A DNA stretch of 64,000 nucleotides, from positions 1-64,000 of the IMG/VR virus record IMGVR_UViG_3300037485_001282. One strand, written 5' to 3'. Made by a program: the position numbers and the translations under genes. Within the stretch, counting starts at the first letter, position 1. Every line of letters starts with the position of its first letter. This document shows positions 1 to 7,498 of the stretch, one piece after another. This DNA is from a virus. A model generated the notes under the pieces. The model made no database searches. It worked only from the letters and a program-made list of their open reading frames with translations, and was not told the origin of the DNA.

Positions 1-1075
1 ATGCTGGATGAATCTCAACAACTTCGATATTATTAATTATTCCTAACATTTTTATCTTATCAATAAACAATCTATAAGGCCAACAATTCTTATTCTTTCT
101 ATTAACAAACTTATTATTAAATGCTGATTTTTCTTTCGACTTCTTTTCAAAAGAAAAATTCAATTCTTCAACCGAAATCTTTTTAACTTGGAAATGAATA
201 GCAGTTTTTATTAAAGAATGAACAATTTGCAAAATCTCGTAATTGCGTTTATTAGTCAAATATTTCGATTCTGGATCGTCAGAAGGTTTTCCTGATTTAA
301 CTGTCAAATTCGACAAATCAAAGCATTCTGCCTTTATAATCTTTCCACTTGGTTGGTCAACAATCGAATAACCAATATTGTCAGGATTCAAATCAATTCC
401 CATTACTCGTTGATCCAAAACTTTATGTGGAGTTTCAACAAAATTTTCAACATCTATCGTTATGTTAATTCGTTTGTCATCTAATCTAACTGAGAAACAT
501 TTGCCATTATCCTGAATGTATTTTAGTTTTTCGATATAAGTACGACGTAAGCCAACAAACTTAATTGGAATCTTTATTCCTCGCTCTGGTTTAAAAATTA
601 ATTGATTATTATCTATGTCTAGTTCAAACTTTCTATTACCACCTCGGTTTTCTTCTCCAATGGATTCAAGCATGTAGATTCGTTCTTGTTTCCATTCGGC
701 TGAAGAAATCTTTCCCTCTGCTCTTTCTTTAAACTTTTTTCTTGTTCCAAATATCGGAACATGCATTCTTGGTTTGATTTTGTTTTTATCTTTTGATTTT
801 TCAAAAGATTTCATTGCTGAATCAAACTGTTTTTTATGGGCAGAAAACAATCCATCTGCCTTAATGACAGCACACCGAATAAACCAAGAATCGAGTGTTT
901 GAATGTTTTCGTAGTTATATAGTTTATGTTCTGTGTCTTTCTTTGTTTCCCCTCTATTGAGTTCGTTGTAAGCACAACGAAACATATTAGAGAACTGCCG
1001 ACAAACATTTTGAACATGTTCTCTCTGTTCTTCGTCTTCAATTTTTATATCGGCAGAGATAACAAAACTACTCAT
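1..1075 (-). CDS. TnpB/Cas12-like RuvC nuclease, C-terminus missing (cut by window edge)
   Basis: An open frame runs from the ATG at 1075 to the left edge without a stop (358 codons seen). It reads as an IS605 OrfB/TnpB-type protein: a basic N-terminal half, then RuvC-I as GIDLNPDNIGYSI with candidate catalytic Asp228, then RuvC-II as KKISVEELNF with candidate Glu303 or Glu304. The 75-residue spacing between them fits the family. RuvC-III and any zinc finger would lie beyond the edge. In this family the protein cuts DNA guided by a structured RNA, usually encoded near the gene's 3' end, also outside the window. No TnpA transposase is seen in the window. AGGTG precedes the start. A consensus promoter lies 120 bases upstream. 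It could be a transposon remnant or a phage-adopted nuclease; the family call is firm, the role is inference. Confidence 0.82.
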   Translation of the reverse strand, partial: MSSFVISADIKIEDEEQREHVQNVCRQFSNMFRCAYNELNRGETKKDTEHKLYNYENIQTLDSWFIRCAVIKADGLFSAHKKQFDSAMKSFEKSKDKNKIKPRMHVPIFGTRKKFKERAEGKISSAEWKQERIYMLESIGEENRGGNRKFELDIDNNQLIFKPERGIKIPIKFVGLRRTYIEKLKYIQDNGKCFSVRLDDKRINITIDVENFVETPHKVLDQRVMGIDLNPDNIGYSIVDQPSGKIIKAECFDLSNLTVKSGKPSDDPESKYLTNKRNYEILQIVHSLIKTAIHFQVKKISVEELNFSFEKKSKEKSAFNNKFVNRKNKNCWPYRLFIDKIKMLGIINNIEVVEIHPA

Positions 1076-1082
1076 ATACACC

Positions 1083-1090
1083 TATTTATA
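1083..1090 (-). promoter_or_regulatory. possible T4-type late promoter (TATAAATA)
   Basis: An exact TATAAATA lies on the minus strand seven bases before the ATG of the RuvC nuclease gene. T4-like late promoters use this octamer alone. The gap is short, so a late transcript would have almost no leader. An octamer of this composition is expected several times by chance in 64 kb of AT-rich DNA. Confidence 0.35.
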
Positions 1091-1194
1091 TAAAATACCA
1101 CAAAAAATAAGTTTATATGAAATTTTATTATTTTATACAAAAACGGCATTTGCTCCCGTCATAATTGCTTTCCTTCTTAGTTTCTTGAGAGGGG

Positions 1195-1222
1195 ATTATA
1201 GCGGCTTTTTGTAGGAAGTCAA
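1195..1222 (-). promoter_or_regulatory. sigma70-type early promoter
   Basis: On the minus strand TTGACT (1217-1222) is followed after 16 bases by a perfect TATAAT (1195-1200). The same TTGACT-N16-TATAAT layout, preceded by CTA, is found at 10979-11006. It reads toward the RuvC nuclease gene and lies just downstream of the terminator of the preceding gene, which makes that gene an independent unit. Confidence 0.8.
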
Positions 1223-1230
1223 TAGCCGAC

Positions 1231-1263
1231 AAAAAAGCCCCTAAAAGAAACTTCTAGGGGCTT
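1231..1263 (-). terminator. rho-independent terminator
   Basis: Perfect nine-base arms AAGCCCCTA and TAGGGGCTT (1235-1243, 1255-1263) form a hairpin that on the minus strand runs into a T tract. It lies 25 bases after the stop of the 265-residue gene. Confidence 0.9.
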
Positions 1264-1287
1264 AAAGGTACTTCTAGCAACTACTTA

Positions 1288-2085
1288 TTAACTTTCAAAT
1301 TTATTTTTAAGACGCAAATACTCTTGGTACTCTTTAGTATCTTGCTGGGTTATTCCAAGTAACTGGAATTTAAAAGTAAGTGACTCAATAAGCGGATCGT
1401 CGCCTAACCAGTCAACAGTAGTAAATTGTTGGTTACTCTTAGAACCTTCAATAGTCGCTCCAGCGTTTGATAATGATCTGGATTTAATGGTATCACATGA
1501 ATAAGTTACATGTGATGATTTACTTCCACGTAAACAATTTATATTAGTGGATGAGTTAAATTCGGCCCCACTACTAGAGAGCGTAACTGGTCTATAATTC
1601 ATCCAAGTAGCGTCTCCAGAAGATCCTAGCGGACATCCAGGTGGATAATCGGAAGGCTGAAATGGCATTGTCCATTCCCATCTCTTCCACGATTCATTGT
1701 CTCCTATAGTGAAATGGGATCGACCTTTCTCGAAATTAACATTTACAGTAATTATTCCATTTTCTTTACTAGTTGGATCAGCAACTTCTGAGTTTGAAAT
1801 AGGAACAAACTTAAATTTACGATCCGAATTAAGGAATCTCTCAAGGGTGCATTGATGTTTAGCTGAAACTATAAGTCCATCATTAGTGACTGAAGTTCCA
1901 TCAATGTCAATATCCAAACGAATATTTCTTTCGTGAGAATTTTTGATGAGAATCTGATATTCAGAATCGAATGGAAGATGAACGGTTGACTTTCTACCGT
2001 TAGATAATCTTTCAGAAGAGTATCCTCTAAAAGATTTTTGTTTTGAGTCGAGGATAGCCACGACTATGCTGTTTAAATGCATCAT
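1288..2085 (-). CDS. conserved-type phage protein of unknown function, 265 aa
   Basis: The start ATGATG follows AAAGGACGAAA, a good ribosome site. I do not recognise a named domain. The N-terminal third has the pattern LPFDSEYQILIKN, then RLDIDIDG, then LERFL and FKFV, which looks like a compact beta-rich fold seen in other phage proteins of unknown role. The middle is Ser/Gly/Pro rich and the C-terminal 20 residues look helical. It has its own leader with a hairpin upstream and its own terminator downstream, so it is probably a single-gene transcript made in quantity. A virion or decoration protein is possible but unproven. Confidence 0.8.
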   Translation of the reverse strand: MMHLNSIVVAILDSKQKSFRGYSSERLSNGRKSTVHLPFDSEYQILIKNSHERNIRLDIDIDGTSVTNDGLIVSAKHQCTLERFLNSDRKFKFVPISNSEVADPTSKENGIITVNVNFEKGRSHFTIGDNESWKRWEWTMPFQPSDYPPGCPLGSSGDATWMNYRPVTLSSSGAEFNSSTNINCLRGSKSSHVTYSCDTIKSRSLSNAGATIEGSKSNQQFTTVDWLGDDPLIESLTFKFQLLGITQQDTKEYQEYLRLKNKFES

Positions 2086-2109
2086 TTTCGTCCTTTCTTA
2101 AAGCCAAAC

Positions 2110-2177
2110 GACTAGTGGCTGGGGTATTAAAGTCGCTAAACGGCGGCGATGCGGTGCCGCTGAAATTGATTATACCA
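2110..2177 (-). promoter_or_regulatory. leader with extended -10 promoter and GC-rich hairpin
   Basis: On the minus strand TGGTATAAT (2169-2177) is an extended -10 element without a good -35. It is followed by an unusually GC-rich stretch for this genome, in which GCGGC and GCCGC can pair, before the ribosome site of the 265-residue gene. This could be a stabilising or regulatory 5' leader. Confidence 0.4.
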
Positions 2178-2178
2178 A

Positions 2179-2949
2179 CTATTTATTATTTTCTTTTATT
2201 TCTTCTTCGTAGTGTTCCATTAATTCGAAGTACATCTGATATATTCTCTTAAGCCACTTTCGATGATATTTTTCATTTTCTGGAATTTGATTATAAGTTT
2301 TTGGATTATGTTTATTAAATAAAATCCAAAATTTATCTACGAAATCTTGAGCAGAATCACCGAAAGTCTCTAAGAAAGAACATTTAGAAGAAACTACTTC
2401 ATCAACCGTGTCTTTGAGAAACTTTCGGAATTGGTGAAAGTAAGCATTAAATTCGTCGGGAGTTGTTATTACTCCTTGTTGATCTGTACAGGTTCTCTTA
2501 TGTTCATTCTTATAGGAATAATAATTTAAAAAATGAGTTAATTCATGGTAAACGGTATATTTAAAATGTTCTATTATCTTAATGAAGTTCTTATTATCAA
2601 AATCTTCTTTTAAGTCATCCCCAACGCAAATAACAACACAGGGTATCTTCTCTTCTTGTTTCCTAGTCGCTGAGGCTAGAAACGAAAAGTAACCAGTTCT
2701 ATGTGAGTTACTTACTCTTTCTATTATAAACTTAAAAGAGAACCGAGGAATAAAAAGAGACGCTTTACCTTCTTTATTTTCTTTATAAGTTTTTATAATT
2801 TCCTTATATAGAACATCTAATCCTCTAGTGAATTGATCGTCGCCTTTTCTTTCAGTCAACACCCCACATTCACATAAACAATCATCAACATCGTATATTT
2901 CGATGTTCTTAAATGCTTCTTTTAATCGTTTCTCAAGTTTAGATAACAT
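2179..2949 (-). CDS. putative zinc metallopeptidase-like protein (HELTH), 256 aa
   Basis: The key motif is VYHELTHFLNYY around residue 135, an HExxH zinc/catalytic motif in a predicted helix. About 30 residues later PDEFNAYF could supply the third ligand Glu, as in gluzincins. The N-terminus has a Cys cluster (DCLCECG) and the C-terminus is a charged helix. No signal peptide or membrane segment is seen, so it would act in the cytoplasm or be packaged. It is followed immediately by the ATP-grasp gene. The fold is inferred from the motif only, and the substrate is unknown. Confidence 0.72.
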   Translation of the reverse strand: MLSKLEKRLKEAFKNIEIYDVDDCLCECGVLTERKGDDQFTRGLDVLYKEIIKTYKENKEGKASLFIPRFSFKFIIERVSNSHRTGYFSFLASATRKQEEKIPCVVICVGDDLKEDFDNKNFIKIIEHFKYTVYHELTHFLNYYSYKNEHKRTCTDQQGVITTPDEFNAYFHQFRKFLKDTVDEVVSSKCSFLETFGDSAQDFVDKFWILFNKHNPKTYNQIPENEKYHRKWLKRIYQMYFELMEHYEEEIKENNK

Positions 2950-2951
2950 AA

Positions 2952-3695
2952 TTAATCCTTATTTATTTCTCGCCATCTTTCTATCGACATCTGAGTGTAC
3001 TTTAAAGGCGCTAACCCGTAGTTACCAAGAGCGTACCCATCATTCAATTCAACTATTAAGGTTCTACCAAGCGAATCATTTCCTACATCTAACGAATAAA
3101 ACACAGGCATCTTAAGCGACTTTAAGATTCTAAAAATATCTTCTACTACATCTAAATTAAGCTCAAAAGAATCTTTCCAGTCGCTCACATAATATTTAAA
3201 GAAATCCACTATTTCGTTCCTAAAGATGTAAAATCTATATTCGCTTTTAAAAGATACTACATCGCTAACGTAGATCATGGTAGAATCTTCGATAGATGCT
3301 TTAAGTACCTTTAGATCCGCTATCGAAGAAACTACTCGGGCTTCAAAAAGTTTATTCCTAATCGGCTTAATAAAGTAATTCTGATCATCTTTAAAAGATT
3401 CTTCAAAGTTCCTAAAAGAAACTTGAGTTATGTTCCTTCCATAGAAACTCTTAAGTTCCTCTGGATACCCTAAAGATTCTGGAATAGGAACTTTGTTTTC
3501 GTTTAGGATAAAATGGCAAAGATTAATGTGTCCACAAAAGATGTCACTTTTAGTAACCTTTTGTACACCTAAGTAAATTTCAGTTTCTTTAATTAACTTA
3601 GTAGGTAATCCAAGATTCAAATAGCCGTCATAAAGATCTAGTTGGTCCCGATCCTTTAATTGGCTTTTAGAATCTACGAGTACATAAGCAGTCAA
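2952..3695 (-). CDS. ATP-grasp domain protein (DUF4343-like), 247 aa
   Basis: Residues about 105-245 match the layout of phage ATP-grasp proteins of the DUF4343 type: FIKPIRNKLFEA (ATP-binding lysine strand), SEYRFYIFRN, an Asp in YSLDVGND and the metal-binding ELNDGYALGNYG, ending in MSIERWREI. ATP-grasp enzymes join a carboxylate to an amine or thiol through an acyl phosphate; the substrates here are unknown. The stop is directly followed by the metallopeptidase-like gene and its start abuts the deoxyribosyltransferase-like gene, so the three are one transcript and may act on related substrates. Confidence 0.8.
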   Translation of the reverse strand: MTAYVLVDSKSQLKDRDQLDLYDGYLNLGLPTKLIKETEIYLGVQKVTKSDIFCGHINLCHFILNENKVPIPESLGYPEELKSFYGRNITQVSFRNFEESFKDDQNYFIKPIRNKLFEARVVSSIADLKVLKASIEDSTMIYVSDVVSFKSEYRFYIFRNEIVDFFKYYVSDWKDSFELNLDVVEDIFRILKSLKMPVFYSLDVGNDSLGRTLIVELNDGYALGNYGLAPLKYTQMSIERWREINKD

Positions 3696-4205
3696 TCAAA
3701 GTTCCTTATCTAAATAATAGTTTCTGTTATCAATTAACCGTTCCTTTAGATGATAAACTGCTTCATTTATGTCATTCATTAATATAATTCCGTATCTCTG
3801 ACAAACTATATCAACATTACCTTTGCGCCAAAATCCGTTTGGACAGCATACGATTAACTTTCCACTCGATGCGAATAGTCCAAGTTCCAATAAACTAATA
3901 GGTGATTTTGTCTTAGGATCAAAGTACATAAAGATAAAATGCGACATCGATAGTGCATCAAGTTCCCAGTTAACTTGCTTAACGAATTCGGGGCTATCTT
4001 GGTGCCACGTTGAGTTCCAATCGTCTCTTCTTGGGTTAAAAATGTAAGAAGCCATCCCAGTTATTTCCCCAGTTACTGTTTTTTGCCAATCTATCGCGGT
4101 TCCCATTTCAATTGACCCCGCTAGGAAAACCGAAAGTGGACGAAAACCTCCCATATGGGTAATATCTGGCAGTGAGGTTGGTGGTTTAATTACTTTAGTA
4201 ATCAT
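3696..4205 (-). CDS. nucleoside 2-deoxyribosyltransferase-like protein, 169 aa
   Basis: The sequence VFLAGSIEMGTAIDWQ, then FNPRRDDWN, then QVNWELDALSMSHFIFMYFDP and LLELGLFASSGKLIVCCPNGFWR follows the nucleoside 2-deoxyribosyltransferase-like fold (PF15891/DUF4406 type), including the catalytic-type Glu in ISLLELG. Members exchange or hydrolyse bases on deoxynucleosides, so nucleotide salvage or modified-base handling is likely. An in-frame ATG at 4226 lacks a ribosome site. The ATG at 4205 has AAGAAGAG upstream and overlaps the stop of the previous gene as ATGA, so I place the start there. Confidence 0.82.
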   Translation of the reverse strand: MITKVIKPPTSLPDITHMGGFRPLSVFLAGSIEMGTAIDWQKTVTGEITGMASYIFNPRRDDWNSTWHQDSPEFVKQVNWELDALSMSHFIFMYFDPKTKSPISLLELGLFASSGKLIVCCPNGFWRKGNVDIVCQRYGIILMNDINEAVYHLKERLIDNRNYYLDKEL

Positions 4206-4474
4206 AGATTTAACTCTTCTTTCCATTTATTGGCGATTTTATTTGCTTCTTCAATGTCTTCTTTCGAATAGGGGTTAAAGTATTTTTCGATATATTCTTT
4301 AATTGCGTTAGCCAGTTGTTCCTCATTTAGAGTTACGTTAGCTATGTTCTGATTTTTATCACTTGAAACGTAAGTTACTCTTACACCATCTTCGTCAAAA
4401 ATGTTTATCTTTGAGTTCCCACTAGAGATCTCAAAGTAATAATAACCACCATCATCTGGACAAAAGCTAATCAT
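4202..4474 (-). CDS. small hypothetical protein, 90 aa
   Basis: No family recognised. The N-terminal half is beta-rich (GGYYYFEISSG) and the C-terminal half is a charged helix ending NKWKEELNL. It overlaps both neighbours by four bases (ATGA junctions), which indicates translational coupling within the accessory operon. It has no membrane or signal sequence. Confidence 0.75.
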   Translation of the reverse strand: MISFCPDDGGYYYFEISSGNSKINIFDEDGVRVTYVSSDKNQNIANVTLNEEQLANAIKEYIEKYFNPYSKEDIEEANKIANKWKEELNL

Positions 4475-4788
4475 TTGGAACCTTCCATTAACTCGTTGTA
4501 ACTTGAGTATCTCATTGCTCTTTTCTTTGCTTCTTTAATTTCCTTCGTAGTTAATATCTTTGGCTTATGCATGATTATCTTATCTATTTTATTTTCGGTG
4601 TCGATTATCCAAGTAAAATTATTGCCGCACTTAATGTACTTTCTAGAAACTTTAGCAATTTCAGATTCATTAAATGTAGCAAAGCAATCACTCCGTTCCC
4701 CAGAATAGTCAATTAATCTGGCTCTGAAAGATTTTCCTTCTTCTAGAGTCTCAGTTACTTGGAAAATTTCGCCAATAAACTTAACCAT
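4471..4788 (-). CDS. small hypothetical protein, 105 aa
   Basis: Not recognised. It has a beta-rich body with FRARLIDYSGERSDCFATFNESEIAKV and a C-terminal Lys-rich helix (TKEIKEAKKRAMRY). It overlaps the next gene by four bases and starts immediately after the stop of the 120-residue gene, so it belongs to the same coupled string of small accessory genes. Confidence 0.75.
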   Translation of the reverse strand: MVKFIGEIFQVTETLEEGKSFRARLIDYSGERSDCFATFNESEIAKVSRKYIKCGNNFTWIIDTENKIDKIIMHKPKILTTKEIKEAKKRAMRYSSYNELMEGSK

Positions 4789-5151
4789 TTAGTCGTATTC
4801 CTTAAGAATAACTATTCCATTTATCTTATCCAGGTTCCGTATGGACTCCTGAATATTATCATCGTGAATAGAAACTCTTTTTTCGTAGATCTTAAAGTTA
4901 TTCTTTTTGAGATTCTCTATTTCATCTTTCCAATTACCTTCAGTAACCCAAGAGTCACTATTTGCTGGACAAAAGGAACAAGTATCGTAATCATCGGAAG
5001 ACTCTAGAATTAACTTAATAGAATCTTCAATGAACTTTTTCCATTTCTTATCAGTATCTATTAAGTTACTTAAATTTTCTATTCCGCCTTTAATGGCGAT
5101 AATGAACGAGGTACTTGAAGAATTGGTTACGAAACCTTGGCGATATTTCAT
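4789..5151 (-). CDS. small protein with N-terminal GFVTNSSSTSF signature, 120 aa
   Basis: It begins MKYRQGFVTNSSSTSFI. This K-x-R-x-GFV-T/S-NSSS-x-SFI signature recurs at the extreme N-terminus of many otherwise unrelated small bacterial and phage proteins; its function is not known to me. Residues 50-75 carry a CxxC (TCSFCPAN) suggesting a metal or redox site, and the rest is acidic alpha/beta. The start overlaps the upstream stop (ATGA). Confidence 0.78.
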   Translation of the reverse strand: MKYRQGFVTNSSSTSFIIAIKGGIENLSNLIDTDKKWKKFIEDSIKLILESSDDYDTCSFCPANSDSWVTEGNWKDEIENLKKNNFKIYEKRVSIHDDNIQESIRNLDKINGIVILKEYD

Positions 5152-5576
5152 TGGGATATTCCTATGTCGAATTTGCTGTTGTGGATTGCTAGATCTTGTG
5201 TTGCTTCAATTGACCATTTAACATCTAACATTCTTCTGGTTGCCTTAATTTCTTGAGTTTCGTACCCATTAAATATCTTGATAATTCCAGTATCTATTTT
5301 TTGATGTCTAATCAATCTATCTTTTAGAGACCAGTATTTTTCTGGTGCTCTATAAGAAGTTTCTGAATAAAACTCAAAAGGAACTCTATTGTCAGAAATT
5401 ATTGCCCATTTCTTTTCTAGAACCTTTATATTGACTGGAAATTCAATTATCTTATTTCGAATCAGATAATCAAAATCCTCATACCAAAAATTGGCTATTT
5501 CGTAGCCTTTCCCATCCTCTGCGTCTAAGGAAAAGTAATTTCCGTGATTTAATGGAAAGTCTTTTTCATCAGCCAT
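5148..5576 (-). CDS. hypothetical protein, 142 aa as written; probably starts at 5647 through a -1 slip
   Basis: As written the frame opens at ATG 5576, which has no ribosome site, unlike nearly all neighbours. The same frame stays open upstream to 5653 and reads plausibly as KIENLKNLKATSLGFASC before MADEKDF. At 5647 there is an ATG with a perfect AAAGGAACTAAA ribosome site, but it reads ATG AAC AAA AAA TAG and stops. One extra A, or a -1 slip on the A6 run (5636-5641), joins it to this frame and gives a 166-residue protein. No domain is recognised; aromatic-rich alpha/beta sequence. Confidence 0.7.
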   Translation of the reverse strand: MADEKDFPLNHGNYFSLDAEDGKGYEIANFWYEDFDYLIRNKIIEFPVNIKVLEKKWAIISDNRVPFEFYSETSYRAPEKYWSLKDRLIRHQKIDTGIIKIFNGYETQEIKATRRMLDVKWSIEATQDLAIHNSKFDIGISQ

Positions 5577-5632
5577 AACACCAACGCAACTAGCGAATCC
5601 TAGTGAAGTCGCTTTAAGGTTCTTTAAATTTT

Positions 5633-5647
5633 CTATTTTTTGTTCAT
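5633..5647 (-). other. candidate slippery A6 tract / frameshift site
   Basis: On the minus strand ATG AAC AAA AAA TAG: a start with a strong ribosome site, two AAA codons and an immediate stop. A -1 slip at the A tract bypasses the stop and enters the frame of the 142-residue protein. It could be programmed ribosomal or polymerase slippage, a real indel, or a homopolymer read error. Confidence 0.55.
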
Positions 5648-5820
5648 TTTAGTTCCTTTGAGTTCCTAAATTGAATAACTCTTTTAGTGGCTTCTTCCCG
5701 TGTCATTTTCCCATCCCCAAACACAGAGTCACCATAAAGTAAATTATTGGTGGCTTCTTCAACTGTGAATGGTGGAAGAAACTCGCTTCCAGGTTCATGT
5801 GATGCTTTTAATTTGTTCAT
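5644..5820 (-). CDS. small hypothetical protein, 58 aa
   Basis: It starts at ATG 5820 after AAAGGAACTCAAA, the standard ribosome site of this phage, and ends at a TGA that overlaps the ATG at 5647 (ATGA). The sequence contains FTVEEATNNLLYGD and MTREEATKRVIQF, two helix-starting T-x-EEAT motifs that look like an internal repeat of a small helical domain. Function unknown. Its coupling to the ATG at 5647 supports that codon as the true start of the following gene. Confidence 0.75.
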   Translation of the reverse strand: MNKLKASHEPGSEFLPPFTVEEATNNLLYGDSVFGDGKMTREEATKRVIQFRNSKELK

Positions 5821-5842
5821 TTTGAGTTCCTTTCAAAACTTT

Positions 5843-6313
5843 TTAGTTTGATATTTTCCAATATTGGAAATTTTTGGGATCTACTTCTATATTTTCTCTA
5901 AACTCGGTATAAACATTTGCTCCATATGATTCCAATATAAAAGTTAAAGACGGAAATATACCCATTAACTTAAAAATGAATTGTTTGGTTTTCTCAACGC
6001 TGGCGGTAAATGAATACATCCCATCAACTTCGCTACTTTCAAAAATATCAAAATAATTTAGCGATGAATCAACTTTAGTACAATCAATAGATTTGTTTAT
6101 GCTTTTATAAGCAGTTAATAATTCATTAAATTTATAACTATTGTATCTATGTGGGTGATTAGTTTCAACAAATTCCATAACTTTCGACCAATCATAACTT
6201 GAATCGTCTCTTTTAAGAAACTCGCGCATTGCTAACCGAGTATCAGCGACCCCCCAAATAATTAGGTGCCATGAATAATAACCACGTTTATATGCTGTGA
6301 AATCATGAGTCAT
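5843..6313 (-). CDS. hypothetical protein, 156 aa
   Basis: Not recognised. It is rich in aromatic residues (YYSWHLIIWG; VYTEF; FQYWKISN) with alternating helices and strands. The start follows AAAGGAACTAAA and overlaps the upstream stop by ATGA. It is a soluble accessory protein by composition, in the same operon as the preceding small genes. Confidence 0.78.
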   Translation of the reverse strand: MTHDFTAYKRGYYSWHLIIWGVADTRLAMREFLKRDDSSYDWSKVMEFVETNHPHRYNSYKFNELLTAYKSINKSIDCTKVDSSLNYFDIFESSEVDGMYSFTASVEKTKQFIFKLMGIFPSLTFILESYGANVYTEFRENIEVDPKNFQYWKISN

Positions 6314-6534
6314 TTTAGTTCCTTTGAGTTCCTATAAGAGTGACTTGTCCACGCATTTGCTACTTGAAATTTTCCACTAATCGACTTAAAATATTCTATT
6401 TCTTTTTGCAATGAAGTTTCTTCAGTTTCTATAATGCTACTTTCGATATGCGCTACTAGTTCAGGTGACATTGGCTTTTCGTTTTCTTCTGGAGTTACTT
6501 TATATAATACTTTTAATAGTCTATTATCAGTCAT
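6310..6534 (-). CDS. small hypothetical protein, 74 aa
   Basis: Acidic N-terminal helix followed by a polar tail; no domain recognised. It sits between, and touches, the 79- and 156-residue genes. The 3' end carries the AAAGGAACT ribosome site of the next gene within its last codons (encoding KELK), a device repeated across this operon. Confidence 0.72.
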   Translation of the reverse strand: MTDNRLLKVLYKVTPEENEKPMSPELVAHIESSIIETEETSLQKEIEYFKSISGKFQVANAWTSHSYRNSKELK

Positions 6535-6774
6535 TTAAATTTCCTTATTGTTAATCGACTTCGGACCAACGCCATATTCCACTTCAAACTCTTCTATCAA
6601 TGAAGTGTCTCCATCCAGCGTCCCTTTCACATAACCACGAACACATGCAATGCCGCTCTTTACCCATTCGTTCCAATCATCCTTAGTAAATCTATTGCCA
6701 TCATAATTATATACTTCGGTTCCCGCATCATAGTAACTATTGGGTTTAGCTATCAACTTTATGTGATTATTCAT
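6535..6774 (-). CDS. small hypothetical protein, 79 aa
   Basis: Alpha/beta composition with NYDGNRFTKDDWNEW and a Gly/Val-rich C-terminus (EVEYGVGPKS). No family recognised. It starts inside the stop region of the 140-residue gene and ends one base before the 74-residue gene. The context is a run of small early-type genes. Confidence 0.72.
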   Translation of the reverse strand: MNNHIKLIAKPNSYYDAGTEVYNYDGNRFTKDDWNEWVKSGIACVRGYVKGTLDGDTSLIEEFEVEYGVGPKSINNKEI

Positions 6775-7196
6775 TAAATTTTCCTTATTGGCTGGTAGGG
6801 ATACATTAAGCGTCTTAGATTTTCTTCGCTGCGGTCAAGATAAACTTCTTGTTCCTTAATAGTTCCTTTAATATAATTAACTACGAAACTTGCTAAAGGT
6901 ACATGATAATAAGTTAAAACATACCCAGTACCTCCAAAGTTACTTGATAAGACAAGCATATTCACTCTTTCCTTATGAACTTTAAGGAACTCAATACAAT
7001 CTTCCTTAGTCAATACGGAACTATCTATTTTCCTAACAGCATGGAAGATTATCTTATCGGTTTCTTCATCAATGAACTTGATTTTCTTATCAACTTCATT
7101 TAACATTTTCTCTTCTAGTTCCTTAGCGAAACTTGAAAGATACTTTTGATCTTCTTCAATTTCTCTATAATTAACTTTAGTCCAGTCAATGCTCAT
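6774..7196 (-). CDS. hypothetical protein, 140 aa
   Basis: The first 55 residues form a charged amphipathic helix (LEEKMLNEVDKKIKFIDEETDKI), followed by a region with VLSSNFGGTGYVLTYYHVP and a second charged helix. Not recognised. The start follows AAAGGAACTAGA and overlaps the stop of the upstream gene (ATGA). The ribosome site is part of a 30-base repeat shared with the next gene upstream. Confidence 0.76.
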   Translation of the reverse strand: MSIDWTKVNYREIEEDQKYLSSFAKELEEKMLNEVDKKIKFIDEETDKIIFHAVRKIDSSVLTKEDCIEFLKVHKERVNMLVLSSNFGGTGYVLTYYHVPLASFVVNYIKGTIKEQEVYLDRSEENLRRLMYPYQPIRKI

Positions 7197-7222
7197 TCTA
7201 GTTCCTTTAAGATACTTTCAGT
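7193..7222 (-). repeat. 30-base direct repeat, copy 1
   Basis: Identical to 7495-7524. It covers the 3' end of one gene, the ribosome site and the start of the next. A shorter related copy of about 15 bases begins at 7786. It is built from the ten-base AGNNNCTNAA words described in the findings. Confidence 0.9.
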
Positions 7223-7498
7223 TACTTTAAGTCGCTGATATGAACTTAGAGGAACTGAATTATGTTTATTTAATTTAAAAGAATCTTTCATATTGATCTT
7301 AACATTCGATTCTATTTTAAAATTCACGTTTTCTCTAACGACTTTAGCTACAGATAAGTCCAAAAAATCCTTATACATATAACATAAAACAAGATACCCG
7401 TCATCGTCATCTGGATTTACTTTCGTTAATTTAGTAGCTAACTTCCCATAGAATAACTTTATAATTTCTCTTTTTCTAATTAGTTCAGAAAACTTCAT
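7193..7498 (-). CDS. small hypothetical protein, 101 aa, C-terminus shared with neighbour
   Basis: Basic helical protein (ELIRKREIIKLFYGKL) with a central LVLCYMYKDFLDL. Its last ten residues, VTESILKELE, are identical to those of the next gene (7495-7788). The identity is at DNA level: a 30-base repeat encodes the tail, the ribosome site and the next ATG. The two genes may be diverged tandem copies, or the repeat may have spread on its own. Function unknown. Confidence 0.74.
   Translation of the reverse strand: MKFSELIRKREIIKLFYGKLATKLTKVNPDDDDGYLVLCYMYKDFLDLSVAKVVRENVNFKIESNVKINMKDSFKLNKHNSVPLSSYQRLKVTESILKELE

Noticed and set aside
619-1041. Short minus-strand frames inside the left-edge gene
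   Set aside because: They overlap, in other frames, the continuous RuvC-nuclease frame, which has coherent motifs and a proper start at 1075.
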